From positions 41,465,968 through 41,529,967 of the forward strand of contig CM051461.1 of assembly GCA_028095005.1 (NCBI GenBank): a DNA stretch of 64,000 bases, written 5' to 3'. This document shows positions 34,459 to 46,816 of the stretch, one piece after another. Within the stretch, counting starts at the first letter, position 1, and the number at the start of each line of letters is the position of its first letter. The DNA comes from Rhynchospora pubera. Its lineage: Eukaryota; Streptophyta; Magnoliopsida; Poales; Cyperaceae. Made by a program: the position numbers and the translations under genes. The notes beneath the pieces were generated by a model. It was not told where the DNA came from and searched no databases. It saw only the letters and a list, made by a program, of their open reading frames with translations.

Positions 34459-36849
34459 TGGTCATAAAGTTGGAGAATTTCATTCGTCAAATTCACTTTT
34501 AATTTTATCGTTCTTTTCTCTCATCAGATTAAGTATCAGTCTTCAGCATCAGTATCATCAGTATCAGTATCAGTATTCAGTATTATAAATAAAGATGCGT
34601 AGGAATCGGGGATTATTTTGTTAAATGGGTCCGACACGGCAACCATTTTTTACTTTTCGTTGGGTTGGTTTTCGGAAACGTGCGACGTTGAAATCTGTAA
34701 ATATTTATGTGCAAATACTATCGGCAGTTGAATTGAGCCGTTTCAGAAGTAGACAATAGCGCTGGCTTTGACCACTTCATCTTTTTTATCGTCACCATCT
34801 CTACTTTTCTATTTTGTGCTGATCGGAGATGTTTCTTTTCCTCTTCCTTCGACAGCACAGATTGACCGACTGACCGTCCTGTCGGACCTGTCCGGGTTTT
34901 ATCTCCTCTTTTGCACCTATCCAGTGCCTTTCTCTCCCCTACTCAACTCGCCTCCCTCTGCTCCTCCACTGACCTCGCTCATCACCGAACTCGCCTCTCA
35001 ATCGGATATGCTGTGCCGCATCTACCGATTTGATGTAGAGAAAAATTGTTTAGCTTACCACCACCAATTCTTTTCCTTCAATTCATTAATCTAACCACCT
35101 CTTTTGATCTCAAATCAAAGCCCCTCTCTACATGGTTGCAAAATGCAGAGATGGGGCATAAGCAATAGGGCCCAGTTCACCATTAACGAATCTCTTTAAT
35201 AAGCAATAGGTCCAATTCACCTTCATGTAATTGTAAGCAGCATCTTTATCCCTTTTACTGTTATCAATGTTGTGAATTTTGTTTAATAGAACTTCTGTAT
35301 TATTTTCCATAATCTCTTTAATAAGGATTTTGTTTTCTTCTTTAGGGATATTTGAATTTTGATAATCACATCAGCCCTCGAAAGAAATAATGGATGACCT
35401 GTAAATAGAGAAGAAGTCAATAGAGAATGTTGGCATTAAGATATTGCTAAATTCCTCTTCGTTTCATTCTATCTTTGTTTGATAAGGCAACAGTTGCAAA
35501 TTATCTTAATTTTATAATTTTTTTAATTTTATTACATATGTATATTTTTTTTTTCAATTTTGATGTGTATGGCTTAGGGAATATGTTAGATTTTAATATT
35601 CTAGATTTTGTCCCCAAATTGTGTAATCATTGTATTTAATCACATAGAGAGATGCCTAATTTAATTTATATTAGTTCCTATCAGATTAATATATTTTATA
35701 AACCCAGATTGTTTTATTATTTGGCAGTTCAAGCATTAGCATGTGGTCTCAAAATTACTGCCTCTGTGTTAAAGAGCCTATTAACGCCTTAATATTGCTC
35801 AACAAATGTAATGCTTTTCCTTAAATTTTTTTTATTGAATTAAGTTAAATGAGGCATTCATTTTCATCACTTCAGTTAAGTTGATCAAATGATGTTAATC
35901 TGGTCAAGTTGTGCTCATTTTTCTCCTCTTGCAATTGGGAGAAATTGGCAACAAAAATGAAGGATATACATGATATTATTGTCGATTGGTAGAAAAGGTA
36001 TGTGAGATGTTTTGATGGGTCGGAGTTGACACTGCTACTGCAAGTATCGGAAACAATTGTTTTGTTAATCTAATATGTATATATTATCCACATCTGTCGC
36101 TGTCATAGCACTACCACCTAAGCTCTTGAGACATTATGTGAGATAGTCGATTACATAGAGATTAGAAACCCATTTGTGAGAAATTGGACCGACCTCTTAG
36201 CATTTTTTCTGGCTGGTGTCAAGTCAGATGGAATCTTCTTTGCAGAGATGGTGATTATTTTGTTCTTTTATAGTAAAATAATCTTAATCCAATATATTGC
36301 AATTGCCACGCATTGTTGTAAAAAGTATAGAACATTGGTATACTGGTACTAGATTCTCCAACATCAATTTATTCTTTTATTTATATTCCATTTCAGATTT
36401 ACATGTTTGCCGAGTGGTACATGCTAGGATGTCAGCTGGGGTGTCTTATACTTGGTAGTGGTGCAATAATTGCCGCACTGGTATGCAGTATTGAAAAGTT
36501 CAAAAGGAAGAATATAATTAAATATCCATGTTGATAGCACTGTGATGGAAAATGGACGAGCTACTGGTGTCAAGCTGAGAATCAGTTAATAAGTACTAAA
36601 TGGCGAATATCAAAATTTTCACAAGTTTAATATCTCTTAGCATGTTTATTGTACTATAATCTTAATTTTTAGCGGGTATGATGCAGTTTATCTTTACTAC
36701 TTATAAAAGCACCAGTTTAAAGGTCTATCCAATTTTGAGTTCAAAGATGCAAACAATTGTTTACCCAATGCAATATAGACCATGGATTGATTATGATCGA
36801 TCAGTGGTCTGGATTGATCAACGAGTTGAAAGGTTTAAACCTTTCATAT

Positions 36850-36928
36850 AGATCTGTTAAATTTCGCTGGCGGAGTGGAATTGCGCTGGATTTTAACCGC
36901 GTAGATTGAGGGTTCGATTCTCCGTCCT
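36850..36928 (+). repeat. tRNA-like relic
   Basis: GCTGGCGGAGTGGAATTGCG (A-box-like), TTTTAACC (anticodon-like) and GAGGGTTCGATTCTC (B-box-like) occur in tRNA order over about 65 bp. The T stem pairs badly and the acceptor ends do not match, so a functional tRNA is unlikely. Confidence 0.3.
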
Positions 36929-37386
36929 TATTTGTTTTTTTTTTCATTTTTTTCGATTTTCATGTTCCGATCTTTTTTATTTTTTTCGATTTTCATATTC
37001 TGATCTCTTTCCTTCTAAGCAGGCGAACTTCTTCTTCCCCTCCTCTCTCCCTTCCTCCGCTCTTACCCATCGAGCTTTTCAGAGAAGGAAACCAGCGCAA
37101 TTCAAGGTCTCTTCCCATCGAGGTATTACGGCTCTCCCCTTTCTCTTGTGTGTCTAGGGTTTCAGCCAACCCAGAATCATTTTGTTCTTCAGCAGCCACT
37201 GCAACCCCCCGCCTCCCATTTTTTTTATGCCGCGTCTTTCCATCCATGCTCTACTCTTGCTCAACAGATCGCCGCTGCTACACGTTGCCTTCTTTCTCTC
37301 CTCCGACCAGATCCGACAATCAGCGCCTCAGCCTGCTCCGCGCCGCCCCCAATCATCTACTGCGAGTACAAGGAAGAGAATAATAA

Positions 37387-37530
37387 AATGGCGACGGACG
37401 ACGGCGGCGGTCGCCAAGGGATACGAGCGCCTATATGGTCCTGTCTTCAATGGAGAGACTCACCTTGGCAGCAATATCTACCACATGGATGGCGTCCTCA
37501 CAAACTCATCCACGAGTTCGTCAATTTGAT
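37387..37530 (+). other. Exon-like scrap of unknown origin
   Basis: A GC-rich stretch with good codon character in one frame (VAKGYERLYGPVFNGETHLG, then SNIYHMDGVLTNSS). The ATG at 37388 is in a different frame from it, as if a base had been lost or gained. It may be a captured gene fragment or a first exon; I do not recognise the protein. Confidence 0.3.
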
Positions 37531-39559
37531 TGTTTCTAAGAAATTCAAATTAAGTTGATTTCTTTTGAGAATATTGATAGAGTCAAACTCCTCAACTTCA
37601 ATAGCAACAGTTGAGTATTGGTATTGTTCAATTTTCCCCTTTCGTTGGTTTCGATTCGATTGATTGATTGATTGGTGGTAATAACATGGGGGAGCATTCT
37701 CATTTCTCTTCTGGAGAGGAATATTATAGGCATGGCAGCCGATTCCTGCCTGGCGTAGTTCTCCCTTTTCACTAGGGTTTGTTTCTCCTTCTCTTTCCTT
37801 ATGCTTGCTTTCTTTTCTCTGCTATTGTCACTGTTGTTTTTATTTCTTTAATTTCTTCATAATTTTACTCTATTTTGTCAATTGCTATTTTGCTTTCTCT
37901 TCTCGGCTAGGCCTTGGGCGATTTTGGAAAGGGCATAGGACATGGAAACAGTGATTTTGGAAACCCCAAATTTCTTATCAAGCGCTTGATTTCCAGTAAT
38001 TTCTTCTTAGGTATTCATTTTGTCATTCGTTTTTATTTAGCTGCTTCATTGTTTGTTGATTTCTTCATCAGATTGTTTCTTCAATGAAGGATCGTTCCAG
38101 ATTCTCAGGGATAATGGCCGAGTTGCTCAATCTGTGATATTTTATTTGCTCAGTTGTTAGATGCCTTGCTGAAGATATTTACTAAATAATTTATTTTTCT
38201 TAATTTCGTTGATACTTTTAGCTTCAAGAAAAAGGAAATTTTTACTAATATATCATAGCAAGTAAAAGGGCTAATATATCATTCGACAAGGGTATTAGAT
38301 TCAGTCAAAGATTAATCGGTGCAGTGAACATTAGAAGTATTATATTAACGGATTTTGCAACTTAAAATAATGACTGGTACCGAACCATAACCAAAATTGA
38401 AACTAAAACATAAATCACGCAAATTGCACAAAAGATGAAAATCATGAATCAGAAACCCATTGCAGAAAGAATCCTCTCCTAGGCTTCAGTTTTAAGTCAT
38501 TATAAAAGTGATGCATGAGTTACTGGTTATGGAAAGGGCTGCAACATCATCCTTTAGTTTATGATTATTTTGGGCGATTATTGATCAAATGTGTGTTTTC
38601 TTGGTAATGATTTAATTACTTACACAGATGCAGGATAGAAAAAGAAGTACAAATATTTCTTTGATAACCACTAATGAAACTTTAGATGCAACGAGCTCTT
38701 TGCATGCTACTTCCACGGATACACATAGGTCAGTTCTTTCGAATGTGCTTCTTTTGTTGGATTAAAACAATCCATTGCATCTGTGTAATTTAGTAGGTCT
38801 GATTTTTATTTTTGTTGTAGGATATGTGCAAAGTCAAGGACTGAACAATCAGTGATGGTGAATTCCTGAACCATCGCTTTTCTTTCTTGCTTGTACCACT
38901 TCTTTTCTTTCTTGCCTGAACCACCTCTTTTTATGTTCTTTGTTTGCTCTAAGTTCTGACTCTTTGCATATATAGCATATATTGACTCTCTCTCTCTCTC
39001 TCTCTCTTCTTTGTTTAAGTTGGAAGTTGTCATTTGGGTAGCAGAAAAGGCAGTCTAAAAGACCAAAACAGACTGGAGAGGATCTCTAGCTCTTCTGAAA
39101 GAATTGGATCTCAAACCTCAACTCTTGAATTTCAAATTTTGGCTATGGGCATCTCAAACTGTGAGTTGTTGCCAGTGTTAGTTTTCTACATTTGCAATTT
39201 AGTAAGAAGTAAGAACATATGAGCTTTTTCATGATTGCATTATTGTTTAGTTGTGAAACTTTGTATGCCAAATTTTATTGCAATGTATATAAAATTATAA
39301 ATCTAAGTTATTGATATATTTATTTTGAGTGCTTAAATAACTCAATTCCATTATAGTGGAGTGCATTTTTGTCTTAGCAGTTTTTTCAATTGAATTGCGA
39401 ATTGCATGGCATGTCATTTAAAGGGTTACATTGGTATGGTAATATAGTTTATTTGAAATTACTGGCAGTCATTCAAATCCAAGATTGGGGAAATTGCTTG
39501 ATGCACTTCTCATTTTTAGACATGCACTCCTTTTGGACGAAAATACCCTTCAAATTTCA

Positions 39560-41940
39560 GACTGGTGTCAAATGGAGGCGAAGACGGGAGATATAACAGT
39601 ACCATTAGCAGTGCTATTGAAGAGGGAAATGTCAAATAGAAGAGTGAGAAGCCAGATTTATTGCATGGTCAAGCAAGCCAGAAGAAGAAAGGGGAAGATT
39701 TTACGCTACTCATAGCAGAATGTGAAAGGACACAGGAGACTGGCACAACTTCCTCCTCAGTTTTTGGGGTATACCTCTCTCTCTCTCTCTACAGGATTAG
39801 TTATTGCCTTATTGGACCAGGCTGAAATGGTATAAGTCAAATACCACCTACATGCTGGTAAGGTATCAGTAAGCTCAAATTGTCTATCCATATGTGTTGT
39901 TGTGGTTCTAGGTAAAGATATTCATGAATTGAGTTATTTTTCCCTTCCAGTTTTTACAATTATGGGGTCTAATTTATCAATTTTTGTTTATGATATATTT
40001 TTTTTTTGGCTGAAGCTTTTTGATGGGCATAATGGGTCAGCGGCTGCTATATACACAAAAGAGCATCTTGTAAATAATACATTAAATGCAATTCCACCAA
40101 ATGTTAGCCATGATGACTGGACATCGGCTTTACCAAGAGCTCTTGTTGCTGGCTTTGTCAAAACTGACAAGGATTTTACTGTTCAAGGTACAGTATTTCC
40201 TCGGAAAATTAACTTCCTTTCTCTGAGCCAAAATTGCCAACCAAACCACACTATTTCTATCAGCTTATGGGCCATACCACAAAAATAAAATAAAAAATTT
40301 TGGTTTGCCAAGCTGAAACTTGAAACTGAGCATAATTGGCCACAAATTTCAATTCGTCCTTACATGATAACCACCTTTTAATTTATCTTGCAGCACGTTC
40401 TTCAGGAACAACCGTGACATTGGTAATAATTGACGGCTGGGTAGTTACGGTGGCATCAGTTGGGGACTCCTGCTGTATACTTGAATCAGCCGAAGACTCA
40501 GTATATGTTCTATCAGCTGATCACAGATTAGAGGTCAATGAGGAAGAGTAAGTTTTCTCTTTTTTCCCCTTTTGTTTGCACTTATAGAACCTCTGACTGA
40601 TAGATGGACAAAATAATTGTAGGGTTGAGCGTGTAACTGCAAGTGGTGGAGAAGCCGCAAGAATAAATATTGCAGGTGGTGCTGCAGTAGGTCATTTGTT
40701 GTTGTTTCCAAATACGGATATCCTGACATTGCATATTTTTGCGTTGAAAAAGAAACTTCCTATTAGTCCTGAAGTGTAGATAGTTGCCATTTTATATAGA
40801 ATATTTTGCTATTTTTTGTACAATGATATCTACAAATGCATTTCTGTACATGATTTATTTGCAGATTGGCCCCTTGAGATGCTGGCCAGGGGGTTGTGTC
40901 TGTACCTCATGTGAAGCAAGTAAAGGTACAATTGACTAATGTGCTTAGCCCAGCTAAATTTTATATACAACTTTGTAAGAACTAATCGATTTGATATAGT
41001 TTATTGTTCTTTAAAGTTATCAAATGCGGGAGGGCGTCTTGTTATAGGCTTATAGCAAGTGACAGTGTATGGGACGCCCTCAGTCACGAAAAGGCACTCA
41101 ATTGTTGCCGAGGCTTACCAGCTCAATCAGCTGCTGCTCGCATTGTTAAGGTACATCTTCACCTCCTCTCCCTTTTGGACCTAAATTTCACCAAGGAAGC
41201 TTTATGTTCATGTGTGTTGTTTGTTAGTATTGGGTACTGTAGATGGTCATTCTTGAAACGAAGATGCTTCCTATATGTTTTAAAATTTAAACAGATGTCG
41301 TTCTTAATTATCACATGAAGCAGTAAGGTGAAAGGTTTGAGAGATGACACCACTTGCATAGTGGTTGATATTCTACCGCCAGAGAAGGTAAGCCCTCCTG
41401 TAAAGAAGCCAGGAAAAAGGAGGCATAAAATACATTTTCCAAAGAAAATCATCTGAGACCTTGTCAGAGGAGCATATTGACCGTGGCTGCTCAGAGCTCA
41501 ATGTTGTTGAGGAAATGTTCGAGGATGGCTCGGCCATGCTCTCCGAAAGGTGCAAAATTTTAGATGGATTTTAATTTCTAATCGTTCTCATGGGTGTTCA
41601 ATTGCACACAAACTGTGGTTTGAGGCTAAATTTTACAGATAAATAATGCCCATATGGGACTTAGAATGCTTAAACTGTGGTTTGAGCTTATAAAGTGTGG
41701 ATCGTGAATGCTTAAAATTTTTGTACATGCAATTTAGGCAAATTACTTGGTGATTTTTGAAATTAAAATCAGGCAGATGTATGTGAAGAATTGTCACTAC
41801 ATGCTATGACCTTTTCTTTTATATCTTCTTTTTCAGTCTTAATTATGTTGAGCGTACTTCGAAGGGAAAAGAGGAAAGCTTTGTGAAACAAATTATGACA
41901 GCAATGTGTTCATTGTTTAATGTTGTATCATAAATTAAGC
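39560..41940 (+). pseudogene. PP2C protein phosphatase pseudogene, introns retained
   Basis: Eight exon-like blocks follow a plant PP2C of the At1g47380 type: 39560-39768, 40016-40187, 40394-40547, 40623-40686, 40865-40925, 41017-41150, 41324-41549 and from 41837. Recognisable parts: TVPLAVLLKRE, LFDGHNGSAAAIYTKEH (metal-binding DGH), PRALVAGFVKTDKDF, SSGTTVTLVI, VASVGDSCCILE (usual GDSR is GDSC), LSADHRLEVNEEE, IGPLRCWPGG, GLRDDTTCIVVDILPPEK, FEDGSAMLSER. Lesions: a one-base loss near 39640 shifts RRVEKPD; about 50 bp are missing at 40901, removing the RSIGD segment; a 7-bp insertion near 41045 (GGCTTAT) shifts and stops the frame before ASD; a further shift occurs near 41445; the C-terminal zinc-finger-like end is missing. 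Normal introns show it came from genomic DNA, not from mRNA. It ends just before a Helitron-type terminus. Confidence 0.88.
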
Positions 41941-42133
41941 AAGATTTTTTTTTCTTCTTTTTACTCATACGTGTGAAGGTATCTTGCGAAGATTTATGAT
42001 TTCATTTGATAATAAAAGTCTTTATCATATCATGTGTAGTTCAATTCTTTTAAGAAAAAAAAAGATTTACATAAAAACATATTATGTACTAAAAGTTGTT
42101 TACTTTTTTGAAATAATATCAAACATAAAATTT

Positions 42134-42163
42134 CCCGCACATTGAGCGGGCACTGCTGCTAGT
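42134..42163 (+). mobile_element. Helitron-type 3' end, number 1
   Basis: A 5-bp stem hairpin CCCGC(ACATTGA)GCGGG is followed 8 nt later by CTAG and then T. A short hairpin just before a terminal CTRR, with insertion before T, is the Helitron 3' signature. It lies about 220 bp after the PP2C pseudogene, so that pseudogene could be Helitron cargo. The matching 5' TC end was not identified. Confidence 0.6.
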
Positions 42164-42325
42164 ACGTGCAAAAAAGGCTGTTGTAAGCAATGCATCAATG
42201 TGGGACACACTTGATCTGTTGCCACCACAAGATATCCCCAATCATATCAAGAAAGGGTTAATTCCACTCTGCAGTGTGATTTATTTATGCATTTGCGCTT
42301 GGGTTTTGACTCTGAGATGAGCTTA
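42163..42325 (+). pseudogene. Fragment of a carotenoid-isomerase-like (CRTISO2-like) gene
   Basis: The frame reads VRAKKAVVSNASMWDTLDLL then PPQDIPNHIKKG, and after a one-base shift VNSTLQCDLFMHLRLGFDSE. This is the FAD-dependent oxidoreductase region of the plant CRTISO-like family (At1g57770 type). The fragment starts exactly at the Helitron-type terminus, where the rest of the exon should continue upstream. No other CRTISO2-like exons are seen nearby. Confidence 0.7.
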
Positions 42326-43078
42326 GGCAACTCATGACACATCACGGTTATAATGTTCCATTCCTATCTATTTACATAACATTCTTCTAAAAATGAACCC
42401 AATCAATTTCTAGCATCCTGACATGCATAAATGGCACTGGTACCGATATCTAGATAAGGTTATACAAGTTCCTGATCCAATTTAGATAAGATTGTCAAAA
42501 TGAAACAAAAATAATTATGCATTGAAATTTTATTTCAACTATATAAATTATCAGACACTTGACATAAGTTACGTTTTATGGTAAACACTATCGATATGCT
42601 TACTAATTTTTTTTCAAAATAATACTATTTTGGAAGTTTACTATATTTCGTTTATTCTAATTAGAAATCTTATACATTGATCACATCTTATTTAACACTG
42701 TTTTTACCATGCAATGTTGATATAAAAAAAAAAAGGCAAAACAGAACTCTTCAGCACATAACACTAAAAGACCATAATTTAAAAACATGGCTAAATTCTC
42801 TCTCTTTTTTTCAATTAATGCTGCAGAATTTAGAAGTATGGTTCTGCTACAGAAAAAGCAAAATTCTGTAAGAAAAAAAATACAGATAAAAGTAATTAAA
42901 TTTGAGATTTACTTTATTGTACTTTTTTTTCCCTCTACTATTTTCTATGTATCCCCATCTTTCCTTGCAGTATGGACTTTATTTAATCCAATTTGAAACA
43001 TAAATAAATTGTACATCTAAAGATTAATATAACTGAATAATAAAAACATAATAAAATTTAATCTAATACGGATTTATA

Positions 43079-43107
43079 TCGAGCTTCGCTCGATTAGCCC
43101 CTCTAGT
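43079..43107 (+). mobile_element. Helitron-type 3' end, number 2
   Basis: Hairpin TCGAGC(TTC)GCTCGA, then 9 nt (TTAGCCCCT), then CTAG and T. The 944 bp between the two termini include the CRTISO2-like fragment. The phrase CTCTAGTTAT...AAATAAAA is repeated just after it (43131), which suggests stacked or tandem Helitron ends. Confidence 0.5.
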
Positions 43108-43151
43108 TATAAATAAAAATACGGGGATTCCTCTAGTTATTATAAATAAAA

Positions 43152-44109
43152 GGGAAAATTAGGGATATACCCCTCAAATCATAGGTAATTGGAAATATCC
43201 CCCTCTAATTTTTATATTTGGATATATCCCCCTACAAACACGCTTTCTATAGATATTTGTTCTTTTGTCGTTTTTCTTATTTTGAAAAATAATTTTCTAA
43301 ATTTTCAGACGAAAGTACCCTCAAGGATTCACCTTCCCCGTTAATTCTCACTTTGTTTAATCAAATAGAATATACGATAGCAAATTTTTTTCTCTTTTAA
43401 ACATTTTCGTCTTAGGCCACAGTGATAAGAAAATCTTTATTTCTCCCTAAATATTGCTAGAGACTGCTTCTGCCCAATGGCCGGAAGCAAGCATCCCTGG
43501 GACCAATCAATTCTGATATTGGTGGCTACATAGTACTCCATAAATGGGGAATGCTTCTATCCCATGGCTTCTAGAGAATGCTTCTACTCCCATGAGTCCA
43601 TGACCATTAGATTCAAGAGTATTGAAATAGACCTATATATTATCTTATCTTCCCAATTAGCAAAAGGTCCTTTCTCTGGTTGGTTTTTGTAGTTAAGTGA
43701 GAAGATAATTTTTGCCTATGTATAATTATTCAATTAAACAGAATACGAAATTTGACTTCAACTTCTTTTTCTCGTTTGCCTAAGCCGTATATTAGCAAAA
43801 GTATATACGAGATTCTAGCCTTGTAGGTCAAAAATTTAGTAAAGATGTGCAAATGGAGGATAACACAATCGGCAGGAAATATTGACTATTTCTTTCCAAT
43901 TAGACAGATCGAGAAATAGGGAAGATGAACCGTCTGGCCAATGGTATTTTAGTCTGAAAATTTAGAAAATTATTTTTCAAAATTAAAAAACGACAAAAGG
44001 ACAAATATCTATAGAAAGCATGTTTATAGGGGGATATTTCCAAATATGAAGATTAGAGGGGGATATTTTCAATTACCTAAGATTTGAGGGGTATACCCCT
44101 GATTTTCCC
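43152..44109. mobile_element. Mutator-type TIR element, 958 bp, perfect 9-bp TSD
   Basis: Ends GGGAAAATTAGGGATATACC and the inverse of GGGAAAATCAGGGGTATACC. The TSD TAAATAAAA is identical at 43143-43151 and 44110-44118. TIRs extend about 190 bp (AGGGGGATAT repeats; GACAAAAGGACAAATATCT). It belongs to the same group as the elements at 29690, 29783 and 61782. The interior (about 43330-43920) codes for nothing. Confidence 0.88.
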
Positions 44110-44118
44110 TAAATAAAA

Positions 44119-46816
44119 ACCCGTGCGAGTCCCCGTAGGAAATTTTAATGAGAACTCGACACGGGAGCTGATGGTGACAGTGGTGTTAATCATTTTGTAT
44201 ATCTTGATGCAGAAATTATGTTACAAAATGTGTTGCTGACAATAGAAGAGGTTAAATGACCCGTCTTAACAAGATTCGCTTTAAAGTCGATGCTTAAAAT
44301 CAGTTCAATCCGATAAAAAATATTACGAACGCTAACCAGTCGACAATGTGCACCGCTCACCCTCTTCTCTCTCTCTCTCTCTGCCCTTTCTCCGTTGGTC
44401 GCCTCTCTCACCCACTTTCTTTTTATAGCAGAGAAGAAAAGGGGATGCCATGGAAAGCTTGGCAACGATTTCTATTGGAGTAGAAAAGTAGCACCCATCC
44501 TTTTTTCCTTTACCTATTCCTATTTAGTATTTCTCCATGGCAGTAGCTAAGTTCATAAAAGGGAGAGGAAAAGGGTTGGGTTTGCCCAAAATTTAAAAGA
44601 AGAGGAGAGTTCCAATGCCAACATTTTAGTTGCCCCCAAATGCCAACATTCTATTATTTAGTTACTTTTTCAAAATTTAAAATGACAACGTCAAATCTAA
44701 ATCGCTCATCTTATTTAAGTTAACAACCGATGCGTTTTCATATAAGTTTCGTAAATTTTAGAGTTCATTTGATACTCCATCAAGAGATAGAAAAATAAAC
44801 GAACTTTATTAATTATGATAGATTCATTCTAATACGTTCATGATTTATCCTTTGATGGAGCCGTCTGATGGGAAGCAAGTTCAAACCAAAGGCCCTGATG
44901 AAAGATCACCTCATGTGATAAAGATGCCAAGTAGGTGGGTACAGGTGGAAGCATGAGGAATCATATGCAATAATCACATCTGACCATCCCTTTATTCCTT
45001 TGACTGAATGGATGGATGGATGTAAGTGCCAATGATACTACCTCAGAATGCAAGTGTAACCAAGGATGCATAGCATCACATAATGTTCTAAACCCCATGC
45101 ATCTGAAAATGACTTCAAAAAGCAACTATGGGTAGATCAGTCATTAGGAGGATAAAACAAAGGAGTGTGCAGCATATTTGCATAGGGAATGAACCTGGAA
45201 TTCCTATCACCCCTCTAGATGCCTTCATATACTCCAAATTATCAATAATTGATGACAAAATTGGGTTTAAAATGCATAATACACACTCAATGATATGGCC
45301 AGTACCAACAAAACCAAATACCTCATATGAGACGCTTGACAAAGCTAAAGGTTGATTGTGGTCAAACAACAGTTAACCAAATACAAACCAAAATATGGAG
45401 CCGATTAATGACCTTAAAACAGAAGAATTAACTCAGCTAAAAGTGTTAAACCCTTCAAAACTACTGCTAGCTGGATTGCATAATGCCCAGCGGTAAACGT
45501 AACAAACCAAATTAGACCACACATGCCTATACATGACATTGATGATTTAAACCATGGTAAAAACATAAAGTTTACCAAGAAAGTACACTGCCTCAGAACC
45601 AATCAAAGCGTTTGGCAATGTAATTTTGCATCCAGGTCCCTGAGAAGTTCAGAAATGACACTCATGAAGATATAAAGTAGCTATTTCTATACCAATACCC
45701 ATATGGTGAAATGTGGCATACTTCCAACCAAACCAACAATACCAACTTACCAAATACATGTAGCCAGGCGCCATAAAGCACCTTATGCACAAAGGCACCA
45801 TGAAACTTGGCCACATGATACCTCAAAATGGAGAGATGATGCACCATCCCAAATGCAATGTCAGATGGCACATATCCCGTCTGGGGGAGGCTTATTATCA
45901 CCATCAAACTTAAACCATCTGATGCTCATGAACCATTGGATGAATGCCACATCATATCACATCCTGGCGCCAAGGAGAGGCTATGCAACATGCCAAATGC
46001 CATGCCTCAACAGCCAACACCCATAACAGCAGCTCAAATCATGCCAAGTCAGCAAATACATGGAGGCAACTGCCTCAAAGCAACATTAAATCATCAATTG
46101 AAATCCTGTGAAGGGTAAGAAGGGAAATAGAAGCAAATAGAACCGTTGGAGGCCATCTCAAACCATGTAAACCTCACTGGAGATGTACCAACAATTATGA
46201 AAGGCCACAAATACCCCTTCTGACATACCTCAGAAGGTAGCTGGCGCCAAGCAAACCCCATCCCCAAGCATCCTACCAAGTGAAAAGAGAGTAGGAAGTT
46301 CATGTTTATCCTCCCCCAAGCCTAGGTGGCATATACCCCACCTGTCACAGGCACAAGGAAAATTCTATAAGAAAGAGTAAACTTCAAAACCCCATGTGCA
46401 CTGCTCCAAATGCAGATGCCACATGTCAAGTGCACAATGGATAGTATATGAAGATGTAGAAGCACCCAAGTGAAGATAGCAAATGAAGACTGAGGCGGTG
46501 GAGACCAGAAGACATCTCAACCCTTCATCAAACATCATCAAACTTCAAAATTCCCAGAAAGCGCCACATGGCACATAAAGTCCTGGAGAAACCCTAGTCC
46601 CAGCTTATAAAAGAAACTCAAGACGAAGGAATCCAGGCCCCCATTCTCTCAATTTTAAGTGTTAGGCTAGGTTTTATTTTCAGAAAACTGTAAAAGAAAA
46701 GAAACAAGGTAATTTACATGTAAACTGTGTTTTTCATGAATAAACGGGGGGCCAAAATTGCTTTGAAATTCCTTTTCTTTTCTTGTTCTCCTCCTCTTCT
46801 CCTTTTCCTTTTCTTT
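44119..46816. other. Non-coding region resembling LTR-retrotransposon debris
   Basis: No gene. At 46610-46760 a TATA-like CTTATAAAAGAAAC, a CT-rich start-like region and an AATAAA at 46739 follow one another as in the U3-R-U5 of a plant LTR. No pol or gag frame is present and I could not pair it with a second copy. Near 44360-44385 is a (CT)n tract. Confidence 0.4.

Larger units (their letters stand above)
31587..39559. other. Long region without a nameable gene
   Basis: Contains a site-II promoter-like cluster (32070-32150), a weak open frame at 32476-32679, GT and CT microsatellites, a direct repeat at 34383-34458, a tRNA-like relic near 36850 and exon-like scraps at 37390-37530 and 38633-38730. 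No series of exons gives a recognised protein until the PP2C pseudogene at 39560. Confidence 0.5.

Noticed and set aside
36850..36928. A functional tRNA gene
   Set aside because: A and B boxes are suggestive, but T-arm and acceptor stem do not pair.
45115..46303. Several 60-107-codon frames on both strands
   Set aside because: No domains, both strands equally open, and the region looks like non-coding retroelement DNA.
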